Shown here: piece by piece, positions 26,301-35,061 of the stretch
How positions within the stretch are numbered: the stretch's first letter is position 1
Layout: every line of letters begins with the position of its first letter
NCBI RefSeq assembly: GCF_016126015.1
Contig: NZ_JAEFDB010000002.1
Location: 186,001 to 250,000 of the forward strand
Reading direction: 5' to 3'
Source of the DNA: Capnocytophaga periodontitidis
Lineage (GTDB): Bacteria; Bacteroidota; Bacteroidia; Flavobacteriales; Flavobacteriaceae
Length of the DNA stretch: 64,000 nucleotides
Made by a program: the position numbers and the translations under genes
Notes under the pieces: model-generated
What the model saw: the letters and a program-made list of their open reading frames with translations, nothing else
What the model was told of the DNA's origin: nothing
Database searches by the model: none

Positions 26301-26620
26301 GCAATTTTTTTAGTGAGATTAACGATGATAAAGTACAAGAACAACACTGTGAAAGCACTCGATAGCACCGACATATAGTTCACCATTAGAGCTATTTTGT
26401 CGCTATTAGGAGCGAAAGCAGCGATGAAAGCACCCATCATTTGGAAGAAAGGAGCTCCAGGAGGGTGACCTACTTCTAATCTTGCCGATGTAGCGATGTA
26501 CTCACCACAATCCCAAAAACTTACTGTAGGTTCTACGGTAAGGCTATAGGTAACTAAAGCAATAGCAAACACCAGCCAACCAGCGATAAGGTTGTATCTT
26601 GAAAAGTCTTTATCCGTCAT
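23345..26620 (-). CDS. DUF2723 (GT117-like) giant membrane protein
   Basis: A 1091-residue protein. The N-terminal part carries the DUF2723 signature SFWDCGEYIATSARLEVGHPPGAPFFQ (about residues 34-60), in which the acidic residues resemble the first-loop catalytic site of GT-C enzymes. About 12-14 transmembrane helices reach to about residue 650, followed by a soluble part with helical repeats (LIAEGKNAQAKEMLDIAMKNMP). The family occurs throughout Bacteroidota and is thought to be a lipid-sugar-dependent protein glycosyltransferase; that is family knowledge, not proven here. The extreme C terminus is acidic. A clear promoter precedes it. Confidence 0.82.
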   Translation of the reverse strand: MTDKDFSRYNLIAGWLVFAIALVTYSLTVEPTVSFWDCGEYIATSARLEVGHPPGAPFFQMMGAFIAAFAPNSDKIALMVNYMSVLSSAFTVLFLYFIIVNLTKKIALREATTLSQSQTIVVMGSGVVGALAYTFSDSFWFNAVETEVYGMAMLFISVMFWLGIKWTDSLHEPRGDRWLLLISLLVGLSFGVHFMALLTIPAIGMLYFFNSNYKKTAVNFILANVISIAILLLIFKLILPYTLAYFGYLEVFFVNSFGMPFNSGTIIAGLSVIAFFYFSLNYAYKKNKVRLQTSILCLLFIFIGFSSWLMIPIRANANTVINENSPTDARLLLAYYNLEQYPETHLFYGPMYTDKYAGIDPEHPYEDAKPKYERDYKLGKYVIVNNYKNAQTASNRAQMGFLPRMWSAQHAANYMKLTGNPPFKITEEAYADPQAYQLLQSIQQQMAVRAMPPERYDQFLMQFRDEVEVQKPTFWQNMNYLFSYQFGYMYFRYLAWNFIGRQDDVQGKLENDHGNWLSGISAIDNAHLGSQKNLPSDVLNNKARNTYYFLPFLLGILGLLFMAIKSERQTWVIMVLFLFTGLALKIYLNERPFEPRERDYALVGSFYAFAIWIGMGVYALFDWLKKYITPNILAPATVVLSLISVPVLMAYENWDDHDRSQKYSAEFIGNAYLESVAKDKDAMIFTIGDNDTFLLWYAQEIEHYRTDVRVINTSLLQTDWYIDQMKRQAYNSSPIPAQIEHKNYAYGVREGIYFRKRTENRWNIKDFVNWITSDDPNTQETRGEGEYKQTFYYYPTNKIRIPVNKENVLKSGIVKPEDADKIVDYIDITLPNAIDKARIVMLDILANNDWKRPIYFTGGSMDATEYIWMKDYLQLDGLVYKLVPIKTEIDKNHPYDMGRIDTDLMCNIVKKWTWGNMGKPNIYLDPETRKNSIIFRGNIARLTEKLIAEGKNAQAKEMLDIAMKNMPVEAYGYYFTLDPFVQGYFKVGQRETARKLAQQIFAKYQEELNYYTHLDAEELNLSVARIQYAIDRYGDLLQLIAPLDTEFFQKEWAVFKAKASPFMSSKELEEYFKEPTEEKAAADSTVVEEEE

Positions 26621-26652
26621 TGTAATAAAATTAGATTTTTTATTATTGAGGG

Positions 26653-26682
26653 CAAAAGTACGAATAATTTGTCAATTAGCAA
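26653..26682 (-). promoter_or_regulatory. Promoter of the DUF2723 gene
   Basis: TACTTTTG (26653-26660), 19 bp, TTG (26680-26682) on the minus strand, about 33 bp from the ATG. The rest of the 264-bp gap to the SusD gene (26683-26884) shows only AT-rich sequence with no gene that I can support. Confidence 0.6.
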
Positions 26683-26884
26683 GTGTTAGGAGGTAGGAAT
26701 TAGGAGATTACTAATTCCATATTTTTACAATACCGATCAAGGTTTGAATTAACTTATTGATTAATAAATCATCCTTCCTCTCACATCCTTCGCTTTCGCG
26801 GATTTCCTTCAAAGGGTGAAATGCGACACAAAAGTAACAACATTCTGTTAATCAGAGATTATTATTTTCAACTCTTGATTCATA

Positions 26885-28276
26885 TTAATAATTTTGTGTG
26901 AGTGAAAGGTTCTTCTCCATTACATCCTTAGGAAAGGGAACGATGTACATAGGGGAGTTAGGGCGCAAGGTATAAGTGCGTTGGGGTACAGTGGTATTCA
27001 CCAAAGGAAAGGTGCGTTGCAAGGTTTTAGCATAAGCAGGTTCGGTGTTCAATCGCTTTAAATCGAAAAAGCGATTAAAGCCCATAGCGAGTTCTCGGCG
27101 GCGCTCGTTGATGATGAGTTTTACGGTCTCCTCGGTAGTAGCAGGGGTTGCAAGGGTAGCACCACTGCCTTTCACGCGCTTGCTACGGAGGGTGTTTACG
27201 GTTTGCATCGCCCCGTTGAGGTCGCCCAAACGCGCTTGACATTCAGCCATAGTAAGGTACATTTCACCTGTTTTCATTCCTACGGTAGGGTAGAAGAATT
27301 TGGTAGAGAGCATATCCCAGTTGGCAGTGCCTGACCCCCTATCGTTATAACGGTGGTTCTTATTGAAGAAGAGCTTGAAGCGCATATCGTTTGTCGCATC
27401 AAAAAGGTTGCAAAACTCAGGACTCACAGGGTAGACGTACCAGATATTCATCTCGGTATGTCCGTTCATATAGGCTAAGTTGAGCACTTCGGGGTTTTTA
27501 TCTACTGTGATAGGAGTAGGGTGCGCCTCATAAGCTACCATATCTATCAGTTGGTTGTTGTACGAGAGACTTTTTTGGGCGGCTGCTAATGCTTGCTGGT
27601 ATTCTCTTCGGAAGAGGTGTACTCGAGCTTTCAAGGCATAGCCAAAAGCTAAGGAAGGGTGATATATATTCACAGGATGTTCTTGCAAAAGAGGCAAGGC
27701 TGCCTCGATATCTTCCTGAATAAAGTCGTACACTTCTTTTATGGTAGCTTTGGTGGGATAAGCTTCTAAGTCAAATTCGCGCATTAGGCACACCCCGCCA
27801 TCGGTAGCGGCGGTAGCAGGGTTGTAGCCTTTGGCATAGACATTTACTAACATAAAGTAGTCAAAGGCTCTTAGCAAGCGGGCTTCTGCTTTGGCACGTG
27901 CTTTTAGTGAACCATCGCCTTTAGCATAATCAACGGTGGAGATAATCATATTCCATCTGCCGATATAGCTGTATACGTTGTTATAAAAGGGAGAGGATTC
28001 GATGTAATCGGCGCGGGGAGCAGTCTCGTCGTAATAGAAGTTGATACTATTCTTATCAGGAGCTTTCCCGACGATAGAACTCTCTTTCACCCAATTGTCG
28101 TCTACTAAAGTGCGGAAGTCGAAAGGAGGGTAATTTTTAGTGGGGAGTACTACCAAATCGTAGTATTCCTCAGCAGTGTTGATAATCTTTTCACCTTTAG
28201 GGGTGAGGTCGGTATATTTTTCGCAAGCGGTGAAAAACAGTGCGCTGAATATTATTGTGGTTATGATTCTTTTCAT
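26885..28276 (-). CDS. SusD/RagB-family nutrient-binding lipoprotein
   Basis: A 463-residue lipoprotein: the signal peptide ends FFTAC (Cys18). RLLRAFDYFMLVNVYAKGY (residues about 125-145) and MTLAECQARLGDLNGAMQTVNTLRSKR are the classical SusD tetratricopeptide-like helices, and ELAMGFNRFFDLKRL is the conserved RRxELxxExxRxxDLxR region in shortened form. SusD proteins cap the SusC barrel at the cell surface and bind the ligand. It is the second gene after SusC, 42 bp apart. No glycoside hydrolase is adjacent, so the ligand is unknown; a protein-like or metal-linked ligand is possible. Confidence 0.92.
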   Translation of the reverse strand: MKRIITTIIFSALFFTACEKYTDLTPKGEKIINTAEEYYDLVVLPTKNYPPFDFRTLVDDNWVKESSIVGKAPDKNSINFYYDETAPRADYIESSPFYNNVYSYIGRWNMIISTVDYAKGDGSLKARAKAEARLLRAFDYFMLVNVYAKGYNPATAATDGGVCLMREFDLEAYPTKATIKEVYDFIQEDIEAALPLLQEHPVNIYHPSLAFGYALKARVHLFRREYQQALAAAQKSLSYNNQLIDMVAYEAHPTPITVDKNPEVLNLAYMNGHTEMNIWYVYPVSPEFCNLFDATNDMRFKLFFNKNHRYNDRGSGTANWDMLSTKFFYPTVGMKTGEMYLTMAECQARLGDLNGAMQTVNTLRSKRVKGSGATLATPATTEETVKLIINERRRELAMGFNRFFDLKRLNTEPAYAKTLQRTFPLVNTTVPQRTYTLRPNSPMYIVPFPKDVMEKNLSLTQNY

Positions 28277-28318
28277 TGTAAAATTATTAAGGTATAAAAA
28301 CTGCCTGCCGTGCTACGG

Positions 28319-31300
28319 CTAAAAGCTAAATGATAAGCCAAAGAGGGCAGTGGTTGCAGTAGGCAAGGTGCGTGTTCCAGTGTTGAGATTATAGGCTTCG
28401 GGGTCGATGTCGTTACCAGCAGCACACCAAGTGAGTAGGTTGTTGAGCTGAGCGGTAACTTTGGCATTTTGCAAGCGCAATTTCTCACAAATATCTTTAG
28501 GGATATAGCAAGCAAATACCACATTACGCCATTTGAGGTAATCGGCATTTACCACGTGGTTATCACCGAGTTGCCAAAGTGTGTTCACCGTGTTGGCAGT
28601 GCGTCTCAAAGTCGCTGGATAGTCAAACGACATACGGGGCATATCAGTAGGATGGGTCGCTGTCCAACGCTGGTTGATATCGCGGTGCGTTTCGTTTTCT
28701 TGATTGATAGAATAGGTGTCTTTGCGAAGTTTATGTCCGCCAGCGCATACAAACATTGTAGAGAGTTCAAAAACTTTGTAGCGCAATTGTAAGTTGAGTG
28801 CCCCGTTGAAGGTAGGATTCATTGTGCCTAATTTCACAAGAGCATCTTCATTTTTGATATCTTTGATAGTAGGTACGCCATTGGCATCAAAAGTTGTGTT
28901 AGGATTGCCATTTTCGTCTAAATAAATAGGGTAACCATTGACGGTTTCCTTGTATCGGTAAGCGTATAGCGAGTTGAAATCATCACCTTCGCGATAGTAA
29001 TACAATGGGTTACGAGCGTATTCCACAGCATTAGTAGGCTTACTGCTCACTTTTTCAATGGTATTTTTGTTGTAGGCAAAGGTAGTACCTACGCTAAGTT
29101 GCAAATCGTCAGCTAATTTGCGAGTAGCGTTCAAACTCACTTCTATTCCTTTGTTTAGCAAAGCGCCGTTGTTGATGAGTCGGCGTTGAGCCCCTACGGT
29201 AGGGTCGAGTTCGGTGAGTACCAAAAGGTCAGAACTATAACGGCGGTAGAGGTCGACACTTGCTGAAAGCCAATGCCACATCCCTAAATCAATACCTATA
29301 TTAGCAGTTTCAGTCTTTTCCCAACGCAATTTAGGGTTTGGCAAATCGGTATCGTTGAACTGTAAATATTGTTGAGAAGGGTAAGCGCCTCGCACATCGG
29401 TAAGCAAACGTCCGCGCAAGAAAGGAGTGGTAGTTTGGTCTACATTTCCGCTGATACCATACGTGAGGCGTAATTTTAGCAAGTTAATATCATTGATATT
29501 GAAGAAGTTTTCGCGATGTATATTCCAGCTACCGCCTACCGACCATAGCGGACGGTATTTGTATTTAGGATCAGCGCCGAACATATCGGCTTGGTCTATG
29601 CGTACACTCGCTGTGAGGTTGTATTTCTGGCGATATGAGTAGCCAAAATTGCTGTAGAAAGAAATGAAGCGGTGTTTGGTTTCGCTCTGCTGATTGCGGT
29701 TTAGCGATAGCGATTGTCTGCCATAGAGATAAGAAGTTACCCCAGGGTTGAAGAGCTCTTTCCAGTTGAGGGTAGGAAAAGAAAGCGTTTGCTCGTCGTA
29801 GCCGTAATGCGCTTCTAAAATATTGCGCGGAGTATAGTGTTGACGCATTTCAAAACCTACCAAAGCCGTTACATTGTGCACCTCAGTAAAAGTGCGGTTG
29901 AAATCTAACTGCTGACGAAAAGTATAGTGCTGGTTTTGTCTTTTTTGTTGTTCGTAATAACCGCCTTCGGGCAGTTCGGAAGAGAATTTTTGAGTGTTAG
30001 CATCTTGTTTTACTAATTGGTTATGGCGTAAACGCATATAATAAGTGTCTTTACCTAAGAAAGTTTCGCTGTCGGAAGTGTTCAGTTCGTACTGAAAATA
30101 ACTTTGATATTGCAGCCCTTTGAGGATAGACACTTGCAGATTTACAAACGGGCGCAAGTTGAGAGCGTGTTGCTTTTGGTGTTCTTGAGCGATTGATTCC
30201 AATAAATTGAAGCTATACGAGCGGAAAGCATCGTTGCCTGCAATCTGTTCTAAGATATAGCCGTTGATAGGGGCTACTAAATTGAACCCTGCATACGGAT
30301 TGGTGCCTAATACTGAGGTGTAGCGTGGTTGCCCCAGCGGATTGGTATAGGCATTACGCATTGGTTCGGCTACAGCATCAATAGCGGTATACCTGCCGTT
30401 TACCCCTATAGTACTTTTTAGCCAAGAGGTGAGCTGATAAGTATTTTTTAAATAGAGGTTGAGCGCGCGAGTTTTTTCGGTAACGATGCGCTCATCGGTG
30501 TCTTCATATTGCAAGGAAGCGTAGTTCTGACTGCGGTTATTGCCACTTTCTACACTTATGTTGTAACGCTTGCTAACGATAGGTTGCCATACATAACGCT
30601 TGAAGTCACGAAGGTAATCGCGATTGCGCCACTCGTTGAGGGTGCTATTCACTTGTTGTGCATTGAGTTTTCCTTGGGCTTGGTCGCGATAGAGCAGAAA
30701 GAGAGGTGAGTAGTATCGCACGGTTTGCCTTCCGCCAATAGTTCCGTAAGATTCAAAAAGGGTATTTACATTGCCATTGCTATCGGCTAATTTGCTTTGG
30801 TAGAAATCTGTTTCGAGATCGATGAGTTCGGAAGTAGAAGCGTAGTGTATACGGTCTACATTGGGTTTAAAGGTATAAGAAAGGTCGGTGTGTACATTGA
30901 TGCGCAAACCGTTATGCAATCCTTTTTTGGTAACGATTACAATCACGCCATTGGCAGCGCGTACCCCGTAGATAGCCGTAGCAGCAGCGTCTTTTAGTAC
31001 TGTTACTGATTCAATATCTTGTGGGTTGATTTCTTCTAACGGGATATCAGTAGGGATATTGTCTATCACAACGAGAGGTGTATACCCCACATTACCTGAG
31101 AAAGTGCCTACACCGCGCAAAATAGGAACTTCCTTACCTGTAGAAGGGTCTTTTGTGAAGCGCAAACCTGCAACTTGCCCTTCTATGACATCTTTGAGAG
31201 TAGCATTGATTTGCCGATTGATTTGCGAAGGTTTGATTTCGGTATACGCCGAAGTGGTTTGCGACTTTCGAAGATTTTGATAGCCTGTAGCCACTACATC

Positions 31301-31402
31301 AACCGATGACAGTTGAATGATACTGTCCTTAGGAGTAACGGGCGTCTGCCCCATTGCTACACAGCAAGGCAAGAGTGCGCACGCGATTAGATATTTTTTC
31401 AT
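28319..31402 (-). CDS. SusC/RagA-family TonB-dependent outer-membrane transporter
   Basis: A 1027-residue protein with a signal peptide ([11 protein letters not shown]). The plug domain holds [38 protein letters not shown] and [30 protein letters not shown] (the SusC signature, about residues 125-155). The rest is a 22-strand barrel ending in [11 protein letters not shown]. It lacks the carboxypeptidase-like (CNA-B-type) domain that most SusC proteins carry before the plug; the TonB-interacting segment should be around [13 protein letters not shown]. It imports a large ligand with SusD and the Ton system. It has its own promoter. Confidence 0.93.
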   Translation of the reverse strand: MKKYLIACALLPCCVAMGQTPVTPKDSIIQLSSVDVVATGYQNLRKSQTTSAYTEIKPSQINRQINATLKDVIEGQVAGLRFTKDPSTGKEVPILRGVGTFSGNVGYTPLVVIDNIPTDIPLEEINPQDIESVTVLKDAAATAIYGVRAANGVIVIVTKKGLHNGLRINVHTDLSYTFKPNVDRIHYASTSELIDLETDFYQSKLADSNGNVNTLFESYGTIGGRQTVRYYSPLFLLYRDQAQGKLNAQQVNSTLNEWRNRDYLRDFKRYVWQPIVSKRYNISVESGNNRSQNYASLQYEDTDERIVTEKTRALNLYLKNTYQLTSWLKSTIGVNGRYTAIDAVAEPMRNAYTNPLGQPRYTSVLGTNPYAGFNLVAPINGYILEQIAGNDAFRSYSFNLLESIAQEHQKQHALNLRPFVNLQVSILKGLQYQSYFQYELNTSDSETFLGKDTYYMRLRHNQLVKQDANTQKFSSELPEGGYYEQQKRQNQHYTFRQQLDFNRTFTEVHNVTALVGFEMRQHYTPRNILEAHYGYDEQTLSFPTLNWKELFNPGVTSYLYGRQSLSLNRNQQSETKHRFISFYSNFGYSYRQKYNLTASVRIDQADMFGADPKYKYRPLWSVGGSWNIHRENFFNINDINLLKLRLTYGISGNVDQTTTPFLRGRLLTDVRGAYPSQQYLQFNDTDLPNPKLRWEKTETANIGIDLGMWHWLSASVDLYRRYSSDLLVLTELDPTVGAQRRLINNGALLNKGIEVSLNATRKLADDLQLSVGTTFAYNKNTIEKVSSKPTNAVEYARNPLYYYREGDDFNSLYAYRYKETVNGYPIYLDENGNPNTTFDANGVPTIKDIKNEDALVKLGTMNPTFNGALNLQLRYKVFELSTMFVCAGGHKLRKDTYSINQENETHRDINQRWTATHPTDMPRMSFDYPATLRRTANTVNTLWQLGDNHVVNADYLKWRNVVFACYIPKDICEKLRLQNAKVTAQLNNLLTWCAAGNDIDPEAYNLNTGTRTLPTATTALFGLSFSF

Positions 31403-31463
31403 AAATATTAGTTATTAGTGGGTTAGTAGTAAAAAGTTAAGAGTTAAAGGTTTTTACAAGCGG

Positions 31464-31495
31464 CAAAAGTAGTAAATAGAAGTGAAGTGTACAAA
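31464..31495 (-). promoter_or_regulatory. Promoter of the susC/susD operon
   Basis: Minus strand TACTTTTG (31464-31471), 20 bp, TTTG (31492-31495), about 60 bp upstream of the ATG. No sigma/anti-sigma gene is adjacent. Confidence 0.65.
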
Positions 31496-31520
31496 TTATT
31501 TTGAAGAAAACTAAATAAAA

Positions 31521-31572
31521 AAACTTTGTCGAAATCTCAACACTGGTTGTGTTATAGATTTCGACAAAGTTT
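31521..31572. terminator. Long bidirectional hairpin downstream of the VapC-type gene
   Basis: Two perfectly complementary 17-base arms (31521-31537 and 31556-31572) enclose an 18-base loop that can form an inner AACAC/GTGTT stem. The outer ends are AAACTTTGTC and GACAAAGTTT, related to the ACTTTGTCAAAGT hairpins elsewhere in this window. Placed 27 bp after the toxin stop, it probably ends that operon. Confidence 0.7.
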
Positions 31573-31598
31573 ATGAGGTGAAAATGTTTTTCTTAAAT

Positions 31599-32030
31599 TT
31601 AACGAGAGTTGTGAATAACTAAAGCTCCTTGCTCTTCATAATAAGGGAATTTATCATCACTTGAAATGAGTATCAAATTCTCTGTAATGGAATGAGCAAT
31701 AATAGCAAGGTCGTTAGGGTCATTATGATTAGGTACAAAAACAAGACGAGCCGTTGCAAAGGCATGTCGTTCTTCAAAAGGAAGAATTTCTACCATATCA
31801 ATAGTTTTTAAGATGTGTTTTATGAATTTATCTCCTGTGTTTAATAACTCATAATTAATGTCTTTAAACTTTTTCTTTCTATATAATTGAGCTATTTCTA
31901 ATAATGAAATAGTACTTACATAGAAATTGTTTTCATCATCTAATAAAATTTGTTTAACATTATCTCGAATTTCATTATTTCGACCTTCAAATAAGATAAT
32001 GATAATGTTGGTGTCTAAAAGGTAGTTCAT
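31599..32030 (-). CDS. VapC-type PIN-domain toxin
   Basis: A 143-residue PIN ribonuclease. MNYLLDTNIIIILFEG gives the first Asp (residue 6), STISLLEIAQLYRK the conserved Ser/Glu, and NDPNDLAIIAHSITENLILISSDDKF the last acidic residues, so the Mg2+ site looks complete. VapC toxins cleave tRNA or rRNA. It overlaps the upstream small gene by 4 bp, the usual arrangement with an antitoxin. Confidence 0.87.
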   Translation of the reverse strand: MNYLLDTNIIIILFEGRNNEIRDNVKQILLDDENNFYVSTISLLEIAQLYRKKKFKDINYELLNTGDKFIKHILKTIDMVEILPFEERHAFATARLVFVPNHNDPNDLAIIAHSITENLILISSDDKFPYYEEQGALVIHNSR

Positions 32031-32251
32031 AGTTTTTCTTCTTGTAATAGTCTTGTCATCATATTAGAGCCATAAATAAGGTCTCTATCTTCTTCAGCAA
32101 TTGTAAAAAGAGGTTTTTTTTGGAGCTCTAATGCTACTTCCCAAAGGGTTTTCTTCTTTTTTTTAGGAGGAATTGAACTTTTGGTTACATTGTTTGTAGC
32201 TCTTCTTTTTCTGGTGGTTGTTTTTGGTTTTTCTAAAATAGTTGTACTCAT
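32027..32251 (-). CDS. Antitoxin partner of the VapC-type toxin
   Basis: A 74-residue protein with a very basic N-terminal half (TTRKRRATNNVTKSSIPPKKKKK) and an acidic helical C terminus (EEDRDLIYGSNMMTRLLQEEKL). It overlaps the toxin by 4 bp. The C-terminal helix would fit the toxin groove, and the basic part probably binds DNA or RNA. It does not clearly match a named antitoxin class, so the call rests on position and shape. Confidence 0.65.
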   Translation of the reverse strand: MSTTILEKPKTTTRKRRATNNVTKSSIPPKKKKKTLWEVALELQKKPLFTIAEEDRDLIYGSNMMTRLLQEEKL

Positions 32252-32323
32252 AAGTAAATATTATAAATGGTTAAATACTTCAGCAAAGTGTTTTTATTTT
32301 TTTCAGTTATAACTTCTTAATTG

Positions 32324-32542
32324 TTAATTAACGTGAGTTCGACGTAAGTAATTATTAAATAATCAGCAAAATGTTTTAAATCTCCCACGAATTTCACGAA
32401 TTTTCACGAAATAAGGACTCTAAAAAACCCTTTACTTTATATTATCTCACGAATTTTCACCTGACGGTGAATTATTTTGTGAATATATTATGTTACAAAT
32501 CTGTAAATCAATGTTCTGTTATATCGAACTGACGTTAATTAA
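32324..32542. mobile_element. MITE-like element with 19-bp inverted termini
   Basis: The ends TTAATTAACGTGAGTTCGA (32324-32342) and TCGAACTGACGTTAATTAA (32524-32542) are inverted repeats that differ at one base. The 219-bp interior codes for nothing visible, is AT-rich and contains tandem CACGAATTT(T) motifs plus an inner TTCAC/GTGAA stem. TTAA is present at both tips and could be a target duplication. The right end contains the stop codon of the lipoprotein gene. A related left end occurs at about 40011-40056. No transposase is present, so mobility is inferred from structure alone. Confidence 0.45.
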
Positions 32543-33219
32543 GGTAAAGTAGCTCCTACGGCGATGTCGCAACGGTGTCCTGGTTGTCCGTGAGGAGGAT
32601 TGGGTTTGCCTGAAAAGCCAGGTTCAGTAGTACCTGTGTGTTGTTGTGCTTGTTGAGGGTCGATTACAATTTGCTGTTGGGTTACTTGTTGTTGAGGGGC
32701 AGCAGGTTGTGCAACAGGTTTGCTATTGAGGGGTGCGCCTACAGGTATATCGCAACGGTGTCCTGGTTGTCCGTGAGGAGGGTTGAGTTTTTCGCCCTTA
32801 GGTCCTACATAACTCTGCTGGGTTTGAGGTTGTTGTACTTGTACTACTTGTTGAGGCATACCACCTGAAACTACGGGCATCGCTTCTCCTTGTGATACAG
32901 GGTGTGCTTGAGATTGTGCTTGGGCAACTACATTACCATCGTTGGGCAGTGGGGCACCTACAGCTATATCACAACGGTGTCCTGGCTGTCCGTGAGGAGG
33001 ATTAAGGGTTACTCCAGTAGGGGTAGAAGGTAGAGTAGCCTGCGTAGTGTTGTTGTTCATTTGTTCAAAAGGATTGCCTTCTTTTGATTTATCGCGTTGT
33101 GCTTCAGCCAATTCAGTGTTAGCAAGGGCATCATCGGCAACGGGTATTTCTTGAGGAGTGTTTTGGCAAGCAGTGAGTGCAAGCCCTAAAAGAGACATTG
33201 TTATAAAGCGTGTATTCAT
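32539..33219 (-). CDS. Lipoprotein with three NPPHGQPGHRCDI repeats
   Basis: A 226-residue lipoprotein (lipobox LTAC, Cys18). Three copies of the motif NPPHGQPGHRCDI(A/P)VGA lie at residues 73-89, 146-162 and 207-223, separated by low-complexity Gln/Pro/Val linkers. The repeat holds two His and one Cys, which could bind a metal, haem or a partner. I recall the same motif in other Bacteroidota lipoproteins, but its function is unknown to me. The protein should sit in the outer membrane. The stop codon lies inside the right inverted repeat of the element at 32324-32542, so the last codons may have been changed by insertion. Confidence 0.7.
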   Translation of the reverse strand: MNTRFITMSLLGLALTACQNTPQEIPVADDALANTELAEAQRDKSKEGNPFEQMNNNTTQATLPSTPTGVTLNPPHGQPGHRCDIAVGAPLPNDGNVVAQAQSQAHPVSQGEAMPVVSGGMPQQVVQVQQPQTQQSYVGPKGEKLNPPHGQPGHRCDIPVGAPLNSKPVAQPAAPQQQVTQQQIVIDPQQAQQHTGTTEPGFSGKPNPPHGQPGHRCDIAVGATLP

Positions 33220-33241
33220 TTTATGGGAAGTTTTTAGATTG

Positions 33242-33301
33242 CAAAAGTAAGAATAATTTGTTAATTATCAATTGTTAATTGTCAATTATTTTGTATCTTT
33301 G
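33242..33301. promoter_or_regulatory. Divergent promoters of the repeat lipoprotein and the PASTA gene
   Basis: Minus strand: TACTTTTG (33242-33249), 19 bp, TTG (33269-33271). Plus strand: TTG (33272-33274), 19 bp, TATCTTTG (33294-33301). The -33 boxes touch each other. Confidence 0.7.
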
Positions 33302-33327
33302 CCGTCTGTAACAATACTTTGCAAAGT

Positions 33328-33936
33328 ATGAACTTCAAAGAATTTTTTAAAAAATCAGGAAAACAACTTGCTTGGCAACTGCTTTTTGCCACAATAGCAG
33401 TGGTGTTATTGGTGTGGATATCACTCAAATTTTTACAACTCTACACCGCTCACGGTAAGTTTGTGGTAGTACCCGATCTTACTAACAAAAGTCTTACCGA
33501 AGTGCAAATCCTCCTCGAAGAACAAGATTTGCGTTGCGAGGTAATCGATTCTACCGAGTATAATCCTGAATATCCACCCTTAGCAGTGATTAGTCAGAGT
33601 CCCGAGCCTAATGAGCGAGTGAAATACAATCGCAAAATATATCTCACGCTCAATCCTAAAGGCTATCACAAAGTAACTGTTCCTAAGGTGATACAAGTAA
33701 CACGCCGGAATGCGGAGGCTACCCTGCAATCGGTAGGGCTTACCATTGGGCAGGTAACTTATGTAGATAATATCGGTAAGGATATGGTGCTTGAGATGCA
33801 ATACAATGGCAAGCCAGTGCAACCAGGTGATAAGTTAGTAAAGACTTCACGCATCGATCTAATTTGCGGTAATGGCTTTGAAACACGTGATACAATTCCC
33901 GACGAAATACCGATAGAGGAGCTGATGGGGGATTAG
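33328..33936 (+). CDS. PASTA-domain membrane protein
   Basis: A 202-residue protein with a single N-terminal transmembrane helix (AWQLLFATIAVVLLVWISLKFL) and two PASTA domains, VVVPDLTNKSLTEVQILLEEQ... (about 48-115) and VTVPKVIQVTRRNAEATLQSVGLTIGQV... (about 116-185). PASTA domains bind peptidoglycan muropeptides. I start at the ATG at 33328; the in-frame TTG at 33319 would add three residues and lies only 18 bp from the -7 box. It is followed by rluD after 63 bp, an order I recall from other Flavobacteriia. No kinase domain is attached. Confidence 0.85.
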   Translation: MNFKEFFKKSGKQLAWQLLFATIAVVLLVWISLKFLQLYTAHGKFVVVPDLTNKSLTEVQILLEEQDLRCEVIDSTEYNPEYPPLAVISQSPEPNERVKYNRKIYLTLNPKGYHKVTVPKVIQVTRRNAEATLQSVGLTIGQVTYVDNIGKDMVLEMQYNGKPVQPGDKLVKTSRIDLICGNGFETRDTIPDEIPIEELMGD

Positions 33937-33999
33937 CATTTTGCCTAAGTTTTAATCCTTAACTACAACAAATTAATCCAAACTATCGCTAAAAATTCT

Positions 34000-35052
34000 A
34001 TGACTTTGTACGAAGAAGATTTAGTAGACGATTTAGAACCAGACGACGAGGAAGCTCCCGAACTCTACGAACATTATTCATTTACAGCAGGCAAGGGGCA
34101 AGAACCTTTGCGTGTGGATAAGTTTTTGATGAATTTTGTAGAAAATGCAACTCGCAACAAGGTACAACAAGCGGCTAAACAAGGGAATATCTTCGTAAAT
34201 GGCGAACCAGTGAAGGCCAATCACCGTGTGAAAGCTAACGATGTGGTGAAGGTTCTCCTCTCTCACCCTCCACACGAGGATTTGTTAGTGCCCGAGAATA
34301 TCCCTTTAAATATTGTATATGAAGATGATGCTTTGCTCGTGGTGAATAAACCTGCGGGTATGGTAGTACACCCAGGGCACGGCAACTATAGCGGAACGCT
34401 CATCAATGCATTAGTATATCACTTTGAGCATTTGCCTAACAACAGCAGCAATCGCCCTGGACTGGTGCATCGCATTGATAAAGATACCAGCGGCTTGTTA
34501 GTAGTCGCTAAAACCGAAGAAGCTATGCTACATCTCACCCAGCAGTTTTTTTACAAAACTACCCAGCGTGAGTATATCGCCTTGGTATGGGGCAATATAG
34601 AAGAAGATGAGGGAACTGTGCGAGGGCATATAGGACGACACTTGAAAGATCGTTTGCAAATGGATGTTTTTCCCGATGGTTCTCACGGCAAAGAGGCAGT
34701 AACACATTACAAAGTATTAGAGCGTTTTGGTTATGTAACCCTTGTGTCCTGCCGATTAGAAACAGGGCGCACTCACCAAATCAGGGTACATTTAAAACAC
34801 ATAGGACATACCCTTTTCAACGACGAGCGTTATGGCGGCGACAAAATACTGAAAGGTACTACCTTTGCTAAATATAAGCAATTTGTAGAGAATTGTTTTT
34901 CCGTATTACCTCGGCAAGCCCTACACGCCAAAACATTAGGTTTTGAGCATCCTGTAACCCACGAATTTATGAGTTTTGATAGCGAACTCCCCGATGATAT
35001 GCAGGCGTGTATCGAGAAATGGCGTTCCTACAAACTAACTTCTAACCCCTAA
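34000..35052 (+). CDS. rluD: RluA/RluD-family 23S rRNA pseudouridine synthase
   Basis: A 350-residue protein: an acidic N-terminal tail, an S4 RNA-binding domain (PLRVDKFLMNFVENATRNKVQQ, residues about 36-85), and a catalytic domain with GLVHRIDKDTSGLLVVAKT, where Asp160 is the catalytic residue. NKPAGMVVHPGHG and TGRTHQIRVHLKHIGHTLFND are further family motifs. It isomerises uridines in 23S rRNA helix 69 if RluD is the right subgroup; RluC or RluA cannot be excluded. It follows the PASTA gene and precedes the SMR exporter by 9 bp. Confidence 0.9.
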   Translation: MTLYEEDLVDDLEPDDEEAPELYEHYSFTAGKGQEPLRVDKFLMNFVENATRNKVQQAAKQGNIFVNGEPVKANHRVKANDVVKVLLSHPPHEDLLVPENIPLNIVYEDDALLVVNKPAGMVVHPGHGNYSGTLINALVYHFEHLPNNSSNRPGLVHRIDKDTSGLLVVAKTEEAMLHLTQQFFYKTTQREYIALVWGNIEEDEGTVRGHIGRHLKDRLQMDVFPDGSHGKEAVTHYKVLERFGYVTLVSCRLETGRTHQIRVHLKHIGHTLFNDERYGGDKILKGTTFAKYKQFVENCFSVLPRQALHAKTLGFEHPVTHEFMSFDSELPDDMQACIEKWRSYKLTSNP

Positions 35053-35061
35053 CCCCCTAAT

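Noticed and set aside
28273-28792. Short frames on both strands around the SusC end
   Set aside because: They overlap the clear SusC C terminus and the SusC-SusD junction and show no family pattern.
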